A stretch of DNA of 64,000 nucleotides from Sesamum alatum (lineage: Eukaryota > Streptophyta > Magnoliopsida > Lamiales > Pedaliaceae), in the NCBI GenBank assembly GCA_034509735.1, contig JACGWO010000006.1:6587001-6651000 (forward strand). The letters run 5' to 3'. Below, piece after piece: positions 12,009 through 24,089 of this stretch. Position 1 is the first letter of the stretch. Every line of letters begins with the position of its first letter. The position numbers were made by a program, and so were the translations under genes. The notes beneath the pieces were generated by a model. It made no database searches. It was not told the DNA's origin and was given only the letters and a program-made list of their open reading frames with translations.

Positions 12009-13420
12009 TCATTCATCAGCAAGAAAAAAGGAGAGCTTGAATCCACTGGTTTTGATGTTTTGTTCTACTTGCATCCTTTGTTTCGCCTTTTGAATTTTTT
12101 TTGGCAAGTTCAACATGAAACAAGTGCACCGCTTGGAAGTTCGGTGCTTAGCCAGCCCAATTGGAATTTCTAGGAGTTCATCACAACTATGCAACCAAGA
12201 TGTGTAAGTCTGGGAAAGTGGAACCTAATGTTACTTAAATAACTATTTGTCTGTCCAATGTGCAAGAATCCAAGACAACGAAAACGTGCAGGTACCTCCT
12301 AGAAAGCCGCATGAATGCTTTAGCTTTTAGCTTCAATACCTTGAGGTTATCCAACAATCTCATAACAGACATATGACTCCAATCCAAAAAAGTGTAAGAT
12401 AAAGAATGGATCTTCAAGTTTGGTCGCAATTTGTCATATGGAGGAAGGCCATGCAGTTAACTTATTGGATGAGGATATACTTAATTTTGTAACTTAGGTT
12501 TGGCAAGTCTTTCCAACTTTTGCATATCATCAAATGATGAACTGTTTAAAAGCTTGGCTAGTTGCCCACAAATGGTCAATTTCTTCAAATTTTCAGCCCT
12601 TTCAGATCCTTTATGCAACTCTGTGGTGAAAATGTATTAAGCGTCAGAAACGTTTCTCATGCTTTACCATTTTGCCCTGTCTTTGACAAAGTAGCGAAAA
12701 TATTTTTAAATTCCTTAACTTCATCATATTCCAAATGTCGCCTTTTATGTCAAGGGTTTGAAATGTTGTGTAAAATACAAGAGTTTGTAAATTCCAAAAC
12801 TTCAAAAAGTATTCTGGGTGAAATTCTAAATTGAAGGACAATGTGATATACCTCAAATGATACAGATGGAAAAGCTCATCGAGAATTCTTGCAAATGCAA
12901 TGGGCTAGACTTCTAGATCTCTTAACAGTCTAAAAACCCTCAAGGATGGTTGAAATGACTTTTTCCTCATAGGTGATTTCAGTGCAAAACAAAACAAACA
13001 AACGAATGTAGTTGAGGACCAAAAGGTTGAGAAGGGAGAAATTTCAAGACATCAGAATGGATACAAAAACAACAAAATGTTCCTACATTTGGAATATGAG
13101 CTTCAACTAACCCTTTATTATTCCTCTTTTCATCTTGCACGAAATTCTTCTTTTCACTTCTACTTCATTCTTACAAAAATCATGTAGTGTATTGTGAATG
13201 CAACACGTTTAACTCCGCAATCAGATCCTATCTTATCAACTCTAAAAAAGTTCATGTGAATAAGATCTTCCAAGTAATTTTCTACAGTTTCCTTGAGGCT
13301 AGTACCTCGCCTTTTTTGTACAAATCCTTCTACGATCCATATGGGGAGCAATTCCCAATCGGGATCCCAAAGTCTTCAGAAAACATTCCCAAGTAGAGAT
13401 AGCACTCTCTTAAGTTATAA
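12009..13420 (-). pseudogene. R1-like NLR pseudogene, tandem copy A
   Basis: The minus strand encodes an ARC2/winged-helix segment (WIVEGFVQKRRGTSLKETV, near 13345-13290), LRR pieces (13130-12480, including a TLSFNLEFHPEYFLKFWNLQ-like stretch near 12840), and the C-terminal end. The end reads CDELLEIPIGLAKHRTSK (from about 12185) and GFKLSFFLADE before a stop near 12010. Family proteins have several more LRRs between the repeat ending near 12235 and the one starting near 12194; here the two are joined by about 40 bp, so part of the LRR domain is deleted. No P-loop is attached. Multiple frameshifts make it non-functional. Confidence 0.75.
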
Positions 13421-13589
13421 GACAATTTGTTGTAACTCAATCTTATACTTTTCTTATATGCTGGTATAGTTCAAAAACACATGCTTGTATAGTTCAAAAA
13501 CCCAAAAATCACCACTTACTGCCCAAAAATTCTATCTAGACTAATTTTTGGGTTCATAATACCCGGACCCAGTCTCTATATCATTTACT

Positions 13590-13756
13590 ATATGCCTACA
13601 TTCTTTTTTGTTGTGTTTTCTCTCCCACCAAAATCTACCACAAAAAATCAAAATGGTTAACAACACAATAACCCACATCCATTTTTTCTTCGCAATCTTC
13701 CTTGGCAATCTTCCTCCGGAATGTTATTCATTCAGCTTGCTCTGGTTGCCTCTATG
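13590..13756 (+). other. Foreign segment of unknown origin, possibly receptor-kinase 5' end
   Basis: Interrupts the homology between tandem NLR copies. A short plus-strand frame beginning MVNNTITHIHFFFAIF looks hydrophobic like a signal peptide, followed by LGNLPPE. This could be the 5' part of the LRR receptor kinase whose middle lies at 14186, but the match is too short to be sure. Confidence 0.25.
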
Positions 13757-14135
13757 TTCTTCCATAAATGAGGAGAATTTCTTCAAATTTTGTGCCCTTT
13801 TCAGATCCTTCGTGCAACTCTGTGGTGAAAATGTACCAAGGGTCTGAAACTTTTCTTATGTTTTACTATTTTGCCCGTCTTTGACAAAGTAACAGAAGCA
13901 TTTTTAAATCCCATTTCATCATATTCCAAATGTCGGCTTTTATGTCAAGGGTTTGAAATTTTGTGTAAACTACAAGAGTTTGTATGTTCCTAAACTTCAT
14001 AAAAGTATTCTTGAAGAAATTCCAAATTGAAGGACAATGTGATATATACCTCAAATGATACAAATGGAAAAGCTCATCGGGAATTCCTGCAAATTTAATG
14101 GGCTTGGCTTCTAGAACTCTTAACAATCTAAAACC
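13757..14135 (-). pseudogene. R1-like LRR fragment (displaced)
   Basis: Nearly the same sequence as 12590-12910 and 18365-18640: minus-strand LRR segment reading FKNTFMKFRNIQTLVVYT and TLDIKADIWNMM. It is flanked on both sides by non-NLR sequence, then followed (14136-14185) by a scrap of the spacer that normally lies elsewhere in the tandem unit. This shows local rearrangement. Confidence 0.65.
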
Positions 14136-14185
14136 ATCAAGTATGGTTGAATTATTTAAACACAGTAATCTAAATTTCAGAAAGT

Positions 14186-14475
14186 TATTCCAGATTCTTT
14201 TTCTAATGCTTCAAATCTCTATAACATCGACCTGATACACAACAACTTCACTGGAAAACTGCCTCTGAATTTGGCGAAACTTGATCTACAGGTCTTAAAT
14301 GTGGGCTACAATCTTCTTGGACATGGTGAGCCGGATGATTTGGACTTTATCACTGCCCTGACAAACTGCAACAACTTAAATATGTTGCACTTTGGGGATA
14401 ACCGGTTTGGCGGAATATTGCCTGTTTCGATAGGAAATTTGTCCACCGAGTTGATGACATTATTTCGAATAAAAG
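14186..14475 (+). pseudogene. LRR receptor-like kinase (subfamily XII-like) ectodomain fragment
   Basis: The plus strand reads an uninterrupted LRR stretch: NNFTGKLPLNLAKLDLQVLN, then GEPDDLDFITALTNC, NNLNMLHFGDNRFGG and SIGNLSTEL. The GEPDDL..F...LTNC block is characteristic of the EFR/Xa21-like (LRR-XII) receptor kinases. It has no start, no transmembrane segment and no kinase domain. It begins and ends at sharp junctions inside the NLR repeat array, so it is a captured or translocated piece. Confidence 0.75.
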
Positions 14476-15446
14476 TCACACAATATAATTGTTGTCAATT
14501 CTTTTTACACAATATTAACAAAAATAATGAATTTAATATGAATTAATAATAAATATATTTTAAAACAAAAAAGAAGCCCATATTATTTTTAAACAAAAAT
14601 CACTAAATTAAACAATGTGAAGTCAATCACTCCATTACTTCACAAATGCTTTTACAAAAATATAAATTTATGAAATCGTACTTACACAGTACGACTTCAC
14701 CAATTCGCAACATTTGTGCAATTATGAATACTCTGAGCTACAAAAGTTGTTTCTTGATTTCAATGTGAAGTTAAGTAACGAATTCAAAGAGCTTAAGAAC
14801 CAAACAAATAAAATTTGTGAAAATATAAATTTTTATGAAATTATGCTTACACAAAAACGACTTCACCAATTCGCTGTACAATTATTTCAACTACAAAAGT
14901 TGTTTCTTGATTTCAGCTAGGAAGGAAAGAAATGAAAGTATTTCTTGATTTCAGCTAGGAAGGAAAGAAAGGAAAGTGTTCCTCGATTTCACACGCGTGA
15001 AAGCTAGGAAAGAAAGGAAAGTGTTCACGCGCGAAGCAAGAAAGGAAAGAGGAAAATCGCTCCAGATTAAACGGGATTTTCAAGATTCGGCAAATCTTCT
15101 ATTCAACGGTAATCTTGGATTCAACAACAACTATTTTCTCTTGTATTAAGTAGCCCCCTCTTCTTTCAGCGTGTATTGTTTTTTTGTGTAGTGTGGGTTT
15201 GTTCAAATGTTGTTCTTCTTTTTCTTCTTTCAGCTTGTGCACATTTTATTTTTTGGGTTTGTTCATCTACTGTTTTTCCTTTTTCTTCTTTGAGCGTGTG
15301 TGTTTTTGTTGTGGTTTGTGTTCTAATTCTATGATTGTAGATTTGTGTTCTAACTCTGTGATTGTGAATTGTGTTTATGTTATTGTGCTTTGTATTCTAA
15401 CTCTGTGATTTTGAATTGTGTTTCTCTTATTGTGCTTTGTGTTCTA
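14476..15446. other. Insert with short internal repeats
   Basis: Holds a repeated 'ctacaaaagttgtttcttgatttca' block (near 14739 and 14890), a 'gctaggaaggaaagaaa' repeat (14918-15050), and an imperfect tandem repeat of about 50 bp around 'gtgttctaactctgtgattgtgaa' (15330-15440). Two 'ttctttttcttctttcagc' tracts occur near 15210 and 15275. No gene was recognised. It ends at about 15447, where homology to the NLR array resumes. Confidence 0.45.
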
Positions 15447-15645
15447 ATTCATGTCAATAACACCCTTCAAGTATTCTTTTGCAATTTCTTCCAAACTTTT
15501 GGCGATTATTGGTTTTAGAAAATCTTCAACAATCCATAATTTGATTAATTCGGACACATCAATCCCATAGTCTTGCAAAAAGAATCTCATATAAAAAAAA
15601 ATTAGCTTAAAATGGATAGGCAAGTCGTTGTAATTTGAACATAAT
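15447..15645 (-). pseudogene. NLR ARC2 fragment, copy X2 (truncated)
   Basis: Homologous to 11396-11590 and 17181-17360, reading on the minus strand as the same degenerate winged-helix segment. It starts abruptly inside the unit, so the MHD-side part present in X1 and X3 is missing. Confidence 0.55.
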
Positions 15646-16042
15646 TATGGTAAATTATGAGTCTCAAAATGTTTAACAATCTAAAATATAATCATGGTTG
15701 AATTATTTAAACACAGTAATCTACATTTCAGAAATTTAAAGTTCCTAATTTTTGGCCAACCGTAATTTTATAGAATCAACACTACAAATACAGGAGAACA
15801 TTAGTGACAACACATTATGTGATGACATTAAAATTGTTACTATTAGAGAATTTTAATTTAATTAGTAAAATGCACGCATATTGCACGTGAATTGAAAATC
15901 TTTCTCTAAAAGGTATATATCTAACTTATATAGAATCTCATAGAAAATTCAATAAATAATTTAATATTTTATCTTTACAATGTTGATGAATATATAAATC
16001 TTCATTTTAAATTTGAAGAGAAGAAACTGTATTTATAAGTGA

Positions 16043-16560
16043 TTAAAGGAATAAATCATTCATCAACAAGAAAAATGGAGAGCTTGAATCCATTGGCTTT
16101 GATGTTTGTTCTACTTGCATCATTTGTTTCGCCTTTTGAAATATTTTTGGCAAGTTTAACATGGAACAAGTGCACTGCTTGGAAGTTCGGTGCTCAGTCA
16201 GCCCAATTGGAATTTCTAGGAGTTGGTTACAACTATGCATCCAAGACGTCTAAGTCTGGGAAAGTGATAACCTAATGTTACTCAAATAACTAATTTGTCT
16301 TTCCAATGTGTGAGAATTCAAGACAACGAAAATGTGCGGCTACCTCCTAGAAAGCCGCATGAGTGCTTTAGCTTTTAGCTTCAATACCTTGAGGTTATCC
16401 AACCATCTCAGAATAGACATATGCTTCCAATCTAAAAGTGAAATTGTACCAAACATTTGAAACTTTTCTCCTGCTTTACTATTTGCCCTGCCTTTGGCAA
16501 AGTAGCAGATGCAGTTGTCTTTAAATCCCTTAATTGCATCATATTTCCAAATATTATGTT
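16043..16560 (-). pseudogene. R1-like NLR pseudogene, tandem copy B (truncated)
   Basis: The minus strand carries the C-terminal end (CNQLLEIPIGLTEHRTSK, then a lysine-rich and VEQTSK region) with the same LRR deletion junction as copies A and C. It runs on to about 16560 with a further deletion that joins a late LRR directly to the LRR segment containing a DIWNM-like block. An accidental plus-strand frame over the same DNA (MESLNPLALMFVLLASF) resembles a signal peptide but is antisense to NLR sequence. Confidence 0.65.
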
Positions 16561-17030
16561 AGCATTATTTATTTTCATTACTGTTAGTATTGAGCTACTA
16601 TAGTTCTTATAGATTTTAACTCAACGTTTGTGTTTCTCTCAATCTTTTAAAAAATCCAAGAAAATATTAGAGTACTTACAAAAAATTAGAACAAATTTAG
16701 CCCAAAACATAAATTATGCAACGTCTAGATTTCGCAAGAGCAAAAATATTGGATTAGAACCTAAAAAGTCAAGTACAAGAAATATATATAGTTTCCAGAG
16801 TAGATGTATTGTTGATATGGTAACTTTGGAGAGAAATGTACTGCAATTTAGTGGGTTGCAACAATTCATTACAAGAGGACATAACATCCATCAACCTCAC
16901 CAATCTTAATCTCGTAATGCATAGATACACATTTTTTTGAAAGCATTGCACACAAAATGAGAGGCGATTGATGTTGATAGTGAACCAACACAGAGAAGTA
17001 TACTTTCATGTGTGACTCTATTACATACGA
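16561..17030. other. Unassigned interval in the NLR array
   Basis: AT-rich sequence between copy B and fragment X3. It may include decayed NLR sequence upstream or downstream of X3, but I could not identify motifs. Confidence 0.35.
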
Positions 17031-17365
17031 ATCACATGTTTCTGGAAAAGCCCAAAGGTTGCCGTAATGCTCTTGGGACAAATAAAATGTTGTTCATGAT
17101 ATTGTCTCAACCATAAGTCTCTCCAAATATTATGAACTCTGCATATTCTTTTCCCCCAATGACACGATGAACCAAAATCAAATTCATGTCAATAACACCC
17201 TTCAAGTATTCTTTGCACTTTCTTCCAAACTTTTAGCGAGTATTGGTTTTAGGTATCCTTCAACAACCCATAGTTTGATTAATTCGTAGACATCAATCTC
17301 AGAGTCATGCAAAAATAATCTTGTTTAAAGAAAATATTGCTTAAGATGAATAGGCAAGCCATTGT
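17031..17365 (-). pseudogene. NLR ARC2 fragment, copy X3
   Basis: The clearest X-type copy. On the minus strand: EYLKGVIDMNLILVHRVIGG, KRICRVHNIWRDLWLRQ (degenerate MHD region), then HFICPKSITATFGLFQKH. Stops and shifts lie upstream of these. It is homologous to X1 and X2. Confidence 0.65.
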
Positions 17366-17779
17366 AATTTGAAGACATTATGGTAAATTATGAGTCTCAA
17401 GGTGTTTAACAACCTAAAATATAATCATGGTTGAATTATTTAAACACAGTAATCTACATTTCATAAAGTTAAAGTTCATAGTTTTTGGTCAATCGTGATT
17501 TTATGTAATCAACACTACAAAAACAGGAGAACATCAGTGAAAACACATTAAGTGATAGTATTAAAATTCTTATTATTAGAGAATTTTAATTTAATTAGTA
17601 AAGTGCACGTACATTGCACGTGAATTGTAAATCTTTCTCTAAAAAATATATATTTAAATTATATGGAATCTCATAGAAAATTCAATAATGATTTAATATT
17701 TTATCTTTACACTATTGATGAATATATAAATCTCTATTTGAAATTTGAAGAGAAGAAACTGTGTTTATAAGTGATTAAA

Positions 17780-19900
17780 GGAATAAATCATTCATCAGGA
17801 GGAAAAATTGAGAGCATGAATCCACTGACTTTGACGTTTTGTTCTATTTGCATCCTTATTTCACCTTTTGAATTTCAGCAGAGTCAACTGCAAGTTCAAC
17901 ATGGAGCAAGTGCACTGCTTGGAAGTTTGGTGCTTAGGCAACCCAATTGGAATTTCTAGGAGTTCGTCACAACTATGCAGCCAAGATGTCTAAGTCTGAG
18001 AAAGTGATAACCTAATGTTACTCAAATAACTAAGTTTGTCCGTCCAATGTACAAGAATTCAAGACAACAAAAATGTGTGGCTACCTCCTAGAAAGCCCCC
18101 ATGAATATTTTAGCTTTTAGCTTCAATACCTTGAGGTTATACAACAGCCCAGAATAGACTTACGACTCCAATCTAAAAAAAAAGTGTGAAATAAAGTATA
18201 GCTATTCAAGTTTGGGCAGAACTTGATATACGGAGGAAGGCCATGCAGTTGGCTTCGTGGATTAGGATATACTTAATTTTGTAACTTAAGTTTGACAAGT
18301 CTTTCCAAATTCTGCATATTATAAAATGATGAACCATTTAAAAGCCAGGCTAATTGCCCACGAATGGCCAATTTCTTCAAATTCTGTGCCCTTTTCAGAT
18401 CCTTCATGCAACTCTGTGGTGAAAATGTACCAAGGGTCTGAAACTTTTCTCATGTTTTACTATTTTGCCCTGTCTTTGACAAAGTAAGGAAAGCATTTTT
18501 TAAACTCCTTAATTTCATCATATTCCAAATGTCGGCTTTTATGTCAAGGGTTTGAAATATTGTGAAAACTACAAGAGTTTGTAAGTTCCTAAACTTCATA
18601 AAAGTATTCTAGACGAAATTCCAAATTGAAGGAAATTCTTCCTTCCACTTCTACTTCATTCTTACAAAAATCGTGTAGCGTATTGTGAATGCAGCATGTT
18701 TAACTCCGAAATCGGATCTCATCTTATCAACTCAAAAAAATTTCATGTGAATAAGATCCTCCAAGTAATTTTCTGCAGTTTCCTTGAGGGTATTACTTCG
18801 CCTTTTTTGTACAAATCCTTCTACGATCCATATGCGGAGCAATTCCCAATCGGGATCTCAAAATCTTCAGAAAACATTCCTGAGTAGAGATAGCACTCTC
18901 TTAAGTTCTAAGACAATTTGTTGTAACTCAATCTTATACTTTTCTCATATGCTTGTATAGTTCAAAACACATGCTTGTATAGTTCAAAAACCCAAAAATC
19001 ACCACTTACTGCCCAAAAATTCTATCTAGACTAATTTTTGGGTTCATAATACCCGGACCCAATTCTATCTAGCCAATTAATATTGGCTAGATTATTAATG
19101 ACCATGGCTAAAAATCGTGGTAATAACTATTATTAACTACGATTTAATAAAAATCAATGCAAAAACTAGCTTTTCCACCATGAAAAACTTATTTGCCACG
19201 GCTTTTATCCGTGGTAAAAACATTAGTCATAGATTTTAGCCATGACAAATGTTTTCGCTACCCTCACAAAAATCACGGCCGACAACCGTTACGTGGCCGT
19301 AGTCAATGACTATTCGCTACGGTTATTTAGTATTAACCATGACAATTAGCCATGATTAAATGTCATATTTTTGTAGTGTGAGTCAGTAGATGCAAGCGAT
19401 GGGAAAGTTTATCTCAATCAGCAAATTGAGCCACTTCAACATAACGACCGGTGATCAAGGCTTTACTATCATTATTGCTCTTTGGCAAAGCTAGTTGGAG
19501 TTTATGCCATAAATTATCCATGTCGGTGAAGAATTTTTGTCTCTCTAGATGAGTAGCAACTAGTTGTGCTAACTCCTGATCACTTTTGCGGTACATACTC
19601 TAATCGATCATAGTGAACAATCTACAAATGGCAAGAAATACACCCTTCTATGTGAATTCTGGAGAGGTATAAACCCAGATGCAAATAGTAAATTCATATT
19701 GAAAGTCGCAATCAAAAGAATTCATTCTTGCCAATGTTGTCTTGCCCAGGCCAGACATGCCACTATGCCAGTGATGGAAATGATATCTAGGTGTTGTTTT
19801 TCTTCAAAGAAATATCCTATTAACTCTTTCGCCCCACATTCAAAATCCACCTCATTATCTTGTTGTAGCAGGGGAACCTATTTCACAATTTTTAATGGCA
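17780..19900 (-). pseudogene. R1-like NLR pseudogene, tandem copy C
   Basis: The longest array copy. The minus strand begins with NB-ARC pieces near 19860-19400: a degraded GYFFEEKQHLDIISITG block with a destroyed P-loop, then YRKSDQELAQLVATHLERQK and RYVEVAQFAD. A CACTA-like insertion (19080-19380) follows. The ARC2 segment (SIGS.. GFVQK..LKET) lies at 18890-18690, the LRRs at 18640-18230, and the C-terminal end near 17960-17780. It shares the LRR deletion with copies A and B. Frameshifts and stops are present throughout. Confidence 0.7.
19080..19380. mobile_element. CACTA-like end / MITE inserted in NLR copy C
   Basis: Ends in TATTTTTGTAGTG at 19367-19379, the reverse complement of a CACTACAAAAATA terminus. 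The interior carries repeated, inverted 'gccacggctttt', 'catggctaaaaatcgtgg' and 'ggccgtagtcaatgac' motifs typical of CACTA subterminal regions. It interrupts the coding order of NLR copy C, with NB-ARC on one side and ARC2 on the other. The left terminus is unclear. Confidence 0.55.
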
Positions 19901-22048
19901 AGATTGATAAAATGTTAGAAATAAAAGTCATTCTAAGCTGCTACAAGTGACGGTGGCTCACTCAAGGGTCAAACGCAAATAGCAATTAAGCACGTTTGTT
20001 ATCACTGGTCTACTTTTTCAAGAAAATTTAAAAGTTTAATGTATCACTTTGAGAAATCCAGTGAAAATTTGAAAATTCTCTTACGTATGCTTGGCCCAGA
20101 GTTATTTTCAAATATATACATATATATATATATATGAAAAATCCCAATGTTTCTAAATTCACAGAGTTGTTTCTAATTATTACAAAAATATTAAAGTGAT
20201 GAATATTCAAATCTCTCTTTAGCTCCATAAAAACTATTAATTCGAAACAATATATTTAAGGAAAATGAGATACAAATATTTAATTTGATAAATTTAATCC
20301 CTTAATATTATATTAGAATTATTTTATGTTCATTACGGTTATTATTGAACTACTATATCTTCTGTTATTTTTTTAAATAATGCGTATAGTATTCAACTCA
20401 ATCCCTTTGCAATAGACCCCCAAGTATACCAGGTTTTGTAGTTAACAACAACAATAGGACAAAATAATTTAGCAGAACAAAAATGTGTTTTGTACTTACC
20501 TCCTAATTTTTTCCATTTACCTCCCTAATGTATGTAAATCACAATATTTTCTCATGAATTTTTTTAGTGATGTTGAATTTTTATAAAAAAAAAATATATT
20601 TAAAAAGGAATATTTAGAATTTATTATTTTAGTATAATTAAATTATATAATATAGAAATATTTAGGAGCTTAATATCTGCAACTTTATTTACCAAAGTAA
20701 ACTATTTCTACAAAAGTACACTAATATATATGAATCGTGATGTGACTATCTCCTCTAGCATATAATTTTATAAAAAAAATTGTGTTAATTTAAAATTATA
20801 TATTTTGTATTCAAGTACATGAATAATTTTTTTTTGTAATAATTCAAATTATCTTTTATTAGGGGAATGATTGTAATAAATATGTTTTAAGGAGGCCAAA
20901 TGAAAGGCATTTTCAACCTATAAATTCTATATAGTCAGTGATATTGGGGAGATTTTATTAAATTTTATACTTTAAGAAGGTAATTAAATGCAATTAGAGG
21001 CATATTTAAGGAGTGAAAAGTGTATTAACCCGACTAATTAAGTATGTACTAGAAAACTTAACAACAACAACAATTATTGTAAACCTTATCTCTTAGAACG
21101 CTCAATTAATTTCCTAAATGCAGGTAGATGATGAAAACCAAGTGATGAAGGAAAAAAAATATAAAATATGAAAGGTTGACATTATTCAAAAATGGTATAT
21201 ATATAATGGTATTTTCTATTATTATATAATTATATGTATATGATAAGTGGCATGATTGTCTCTAATGAATAAAACCTAGAAACTAGTCTAGCTTCAAGAG
21301 GATAATGTATGAAGTCTAAAAAGAAGTTCAAATTCAAGGAGATAATGGAGCACAATTCAAGCCCCTCGTCAATGCAGCAATGAATGTCCCACCTCTATAT
21401 AAACTTCGTCAGGAGAAAGAGAAAAGAGGGGAGAGATATTGTATTTAAATTGCTGATTTTATATTGTGCATGTTCTAGTAATGGTACCCCCGACTATCTT
21501 TTGTACCATTACCAAGTTAAAGCGATTTAATTGGATTACTAATATAAATAATGTAGAATAAGGCATGTTTCATATAACTTGGAAAAATAATTTATCTTGA
21601 AATAAAAAGGTAGCTGGCATAGCACAATTTAAAACACGATAAGTCAACAACATATATAAGAATTCTATAATTTTCTGGATTTTATAATTCTTCGTGTCAT
21701 AAGATTTATAGGTAAAAAGTTCATATTATAGTTTTATTGAATAACTGTGAATAAGAGATTTTTTCCCATAAAAGAAAAAAGAAAAATAAAAGAAAAGAAG
21801 AACTATTTCAAGCTATATTTGTAAGTAAAATTTCGGGTAAATTATATTGACATGACCCCTTAAGGTTAGGTGCAAATACACAAACATTCGTTGCTCTTCG
21901 TAAAATTACAAATACATTCCTTAATGTTGTAGTTATAATTACAACCACATCCCCTATTTAAAGGCAAAAACTTACACAAACACCCCTTAAAAAACATTAC
22001 ATTAACACCTCTAGGGGTTGAAATATGATCGATGCTACCATAAAATAT
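19901..22048. other. Gene-free AT-rich interval
   Basis: No genes. A possible fold-back repeat lies at about 20490-21035 (left 'gtacttacctcctaa', right 'ttaaggagtgaaaagtgta'). At 21390-21440 there is a promoter-like patch (CCTCTATATAAACTTC followed by a purine-rich stretch) that could be a solo-LTR remnant. At 21840-22020 there is one arm of the 'acaaacaccc' MITE type seen at 33633. Confidence 0.4.
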
Positions 22049-22536
22049 GGGTTAATTGCAATTTTCGTCCTGTAATTATAGGCATTTGGTGTTTTGGTCC
22101 TTTAAGTTTCTAGGGTAGCAAAATAGTCTTTTAACTTTTTAATTTTTGCGATTTTCGTCCTTTGGTCGCCGGATTTTTTAAAACTCGCCGGAATAATGGC
22201 ACGCGATTCACACGTGAGGCTTTTAAACTCGCCGGAAGAAGGGGCAATGCCTGAATGTGGTATCACTCAAGAAGACAATTAACCTCATCGCGTGCCATTA
22301 TTCCGGCAAGTTTTAAAAAATCCAGCGACCAAAGGACGAAAATCACGAAAATTGAAAAGTTAAAGGACTATTTTGCTACTCTAGAAACTTAAAAGACCAA
22401 AACGCCAAATACCTATAATTACAGGACTGAAAATGCAATTAACTGAAAAGTTAAAGGACTATTTTGCTACCCTAGAAACTTAAAGGACCAAAATACCAAA
22501 TACCTATAATTACAGGACGAAAATTGCAATTAACCC
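22049..22536. repeat. Fold-back MITE with a duplicated right arm
   Basis: The left arm 22049-22175 starts GGGTTAATTGCAATTTTCGT. Its reverse complement is at 22314-22442, and a second partial right arm (about 94 bp) follows at 22443-22536, ending GCAATTAACCC. The inner arms include a further inverted pair around 'gccggaataatggcacgcg'. Flanks ATAAAATAT (22040) and AAATAATAT (22537) agree at seven of nine positions, compatible with an eroded 9-bp Mutator-type target duplication. Confidence 0.75.
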
Positions 22537-24060
22537 AAATAATATTCCCAAACAAAATAACATAATACTCTATAACTAAATTCCCGTAAAATATTTTACT
22601 CCTTACCAAGTAAACGAGTCTAAAAATTTCAAGAATGAATTCCCCAAAAGTTCACACAACTAAAACTTTGAAACAGAGGTGGTCAAAACAATTAGCCTTG
22701 ATTATGCTGTCATAAAGGGCTTATTGGATTTTCATTTCTAAATTTTGTTGTGTTTTTATTTCGTTTAATATACACATTATATGTATAAAAATTACATCAT
22801 ATATTTTATTTAAGAAAAATATTTATACATATCGTAACACATGTACACTAAATGATATAGAAAATGCAACGTAATTTAAAATAGAAAATTCAATCTGCAT
22901 AGAAGGGCTTAGATATAGCACTATGAATCTCTAAATTTAGGATTCCTCGTAGGGATGGCAATAAATTTATATATTGAGGTCTAATTTTTGAATCCGGCTC
23001 AATATTCGGTGTGGATCATATATTATATTTTTTGTATTACACATTGGTGTTGAGTGATATATATATATATTTATATTTAAAATATTATTAAATTAAATTA
23101 TAATTTAAAAATAAGACAGATACAATACCAATTTGAATATGAATATATATGCAATACGAAAGTGTGATAAAAAAATTCTTTAACCTCCACATCACCCAAA
23201 TTGATTGGAGAGTCCCGATTCATCCTAACAATAGTTTTGCTCACGTTCCAAATCAAAAATCCACATCATTCAACTCAATATCCAGCTGGGATGGACGTCA
23301 ACATGATCATCAAACTTAGAAGTTAGAACCAATTACTGAAATGTAACAGGCTAAGCTACTAAGGGCCGTCAAAATCCAGAATTACCATGGATATATAATT
23401 TTTTTTACCCAAATTAAGTTTAGTCGAACCAAATCAATCTCGAAGAAAGTGTGATGTATTTGCCATGTGATTGGTCACTTTTCCTAAACTATATACCAAT
23501 CACATGATAAGTATATTGCATGTGCCCTATAATTGATTCAAATTGGATTTGGTTCTTATAGTTATGAATAATTTTGTAGAAAGCATGCATCGATCACCAT
23601 TAATGCTTCTAGAAGAATAATAATTGTTTGCATTCTCAACTTTTATAATCAAATAGTATATATTTCATATTCTTTTATTATTTTTATATTTAAAATATAT
23701 TTCATATTATGTATTTACAAATAAAATATGAGATATAATATTGAATCGTCATTACAAGAGTAGAATATATACCAATATTGGCATGTATGTATCATGAATC
23801 GATCTCCGATCAAAATCACATATGAGATTTACAAATAAAATATGAGATATAATATTAAATCACATATTAATTATGCAAAAATTAAAATGAGAATCTATAT
23901 ATTAAGATAATGACTTCCTGAAAAATAATTAAGCAATACTTGCTAAAATAGACTAAGATTCATGTATATATATATATATATATATGATGTCTGTAGCTCT
24001 TCTGAAGTTTGCAATTGACACCACCTCTAATAAACAAAGCTAATCATAAAAGTCATTGCA
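22537..24060. other. Gene-free interval with small repeats
   Basis: Contains a short palindromic MITE-like piece at about 23410-23570 ('gaaccaaatcaa' facing 'ttggatttggttc', with inner 'catgtgattggt' facing 'accaatcacatg'). A direct repeat of about 35 bp occurs at 23711 and 23828 ('tttacaaataaaatatgag'), and there is an (AT)n run near 23963. No genes were recognised. Confidence 0.45.
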
Positions 24061-24089
24061 TGTCGACACACATTGCATTATGAATAAGG

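Noticed and set aside
16078..16275. Plus-strand frame starting MESLNPLALMFVLLASF that looks like a secreted peptide
   Set aside because: It is antisense to the conserved C-terminal end of the R1-like NLR copies. The frame is not kept in the other two tandem copies at the corresponding places.
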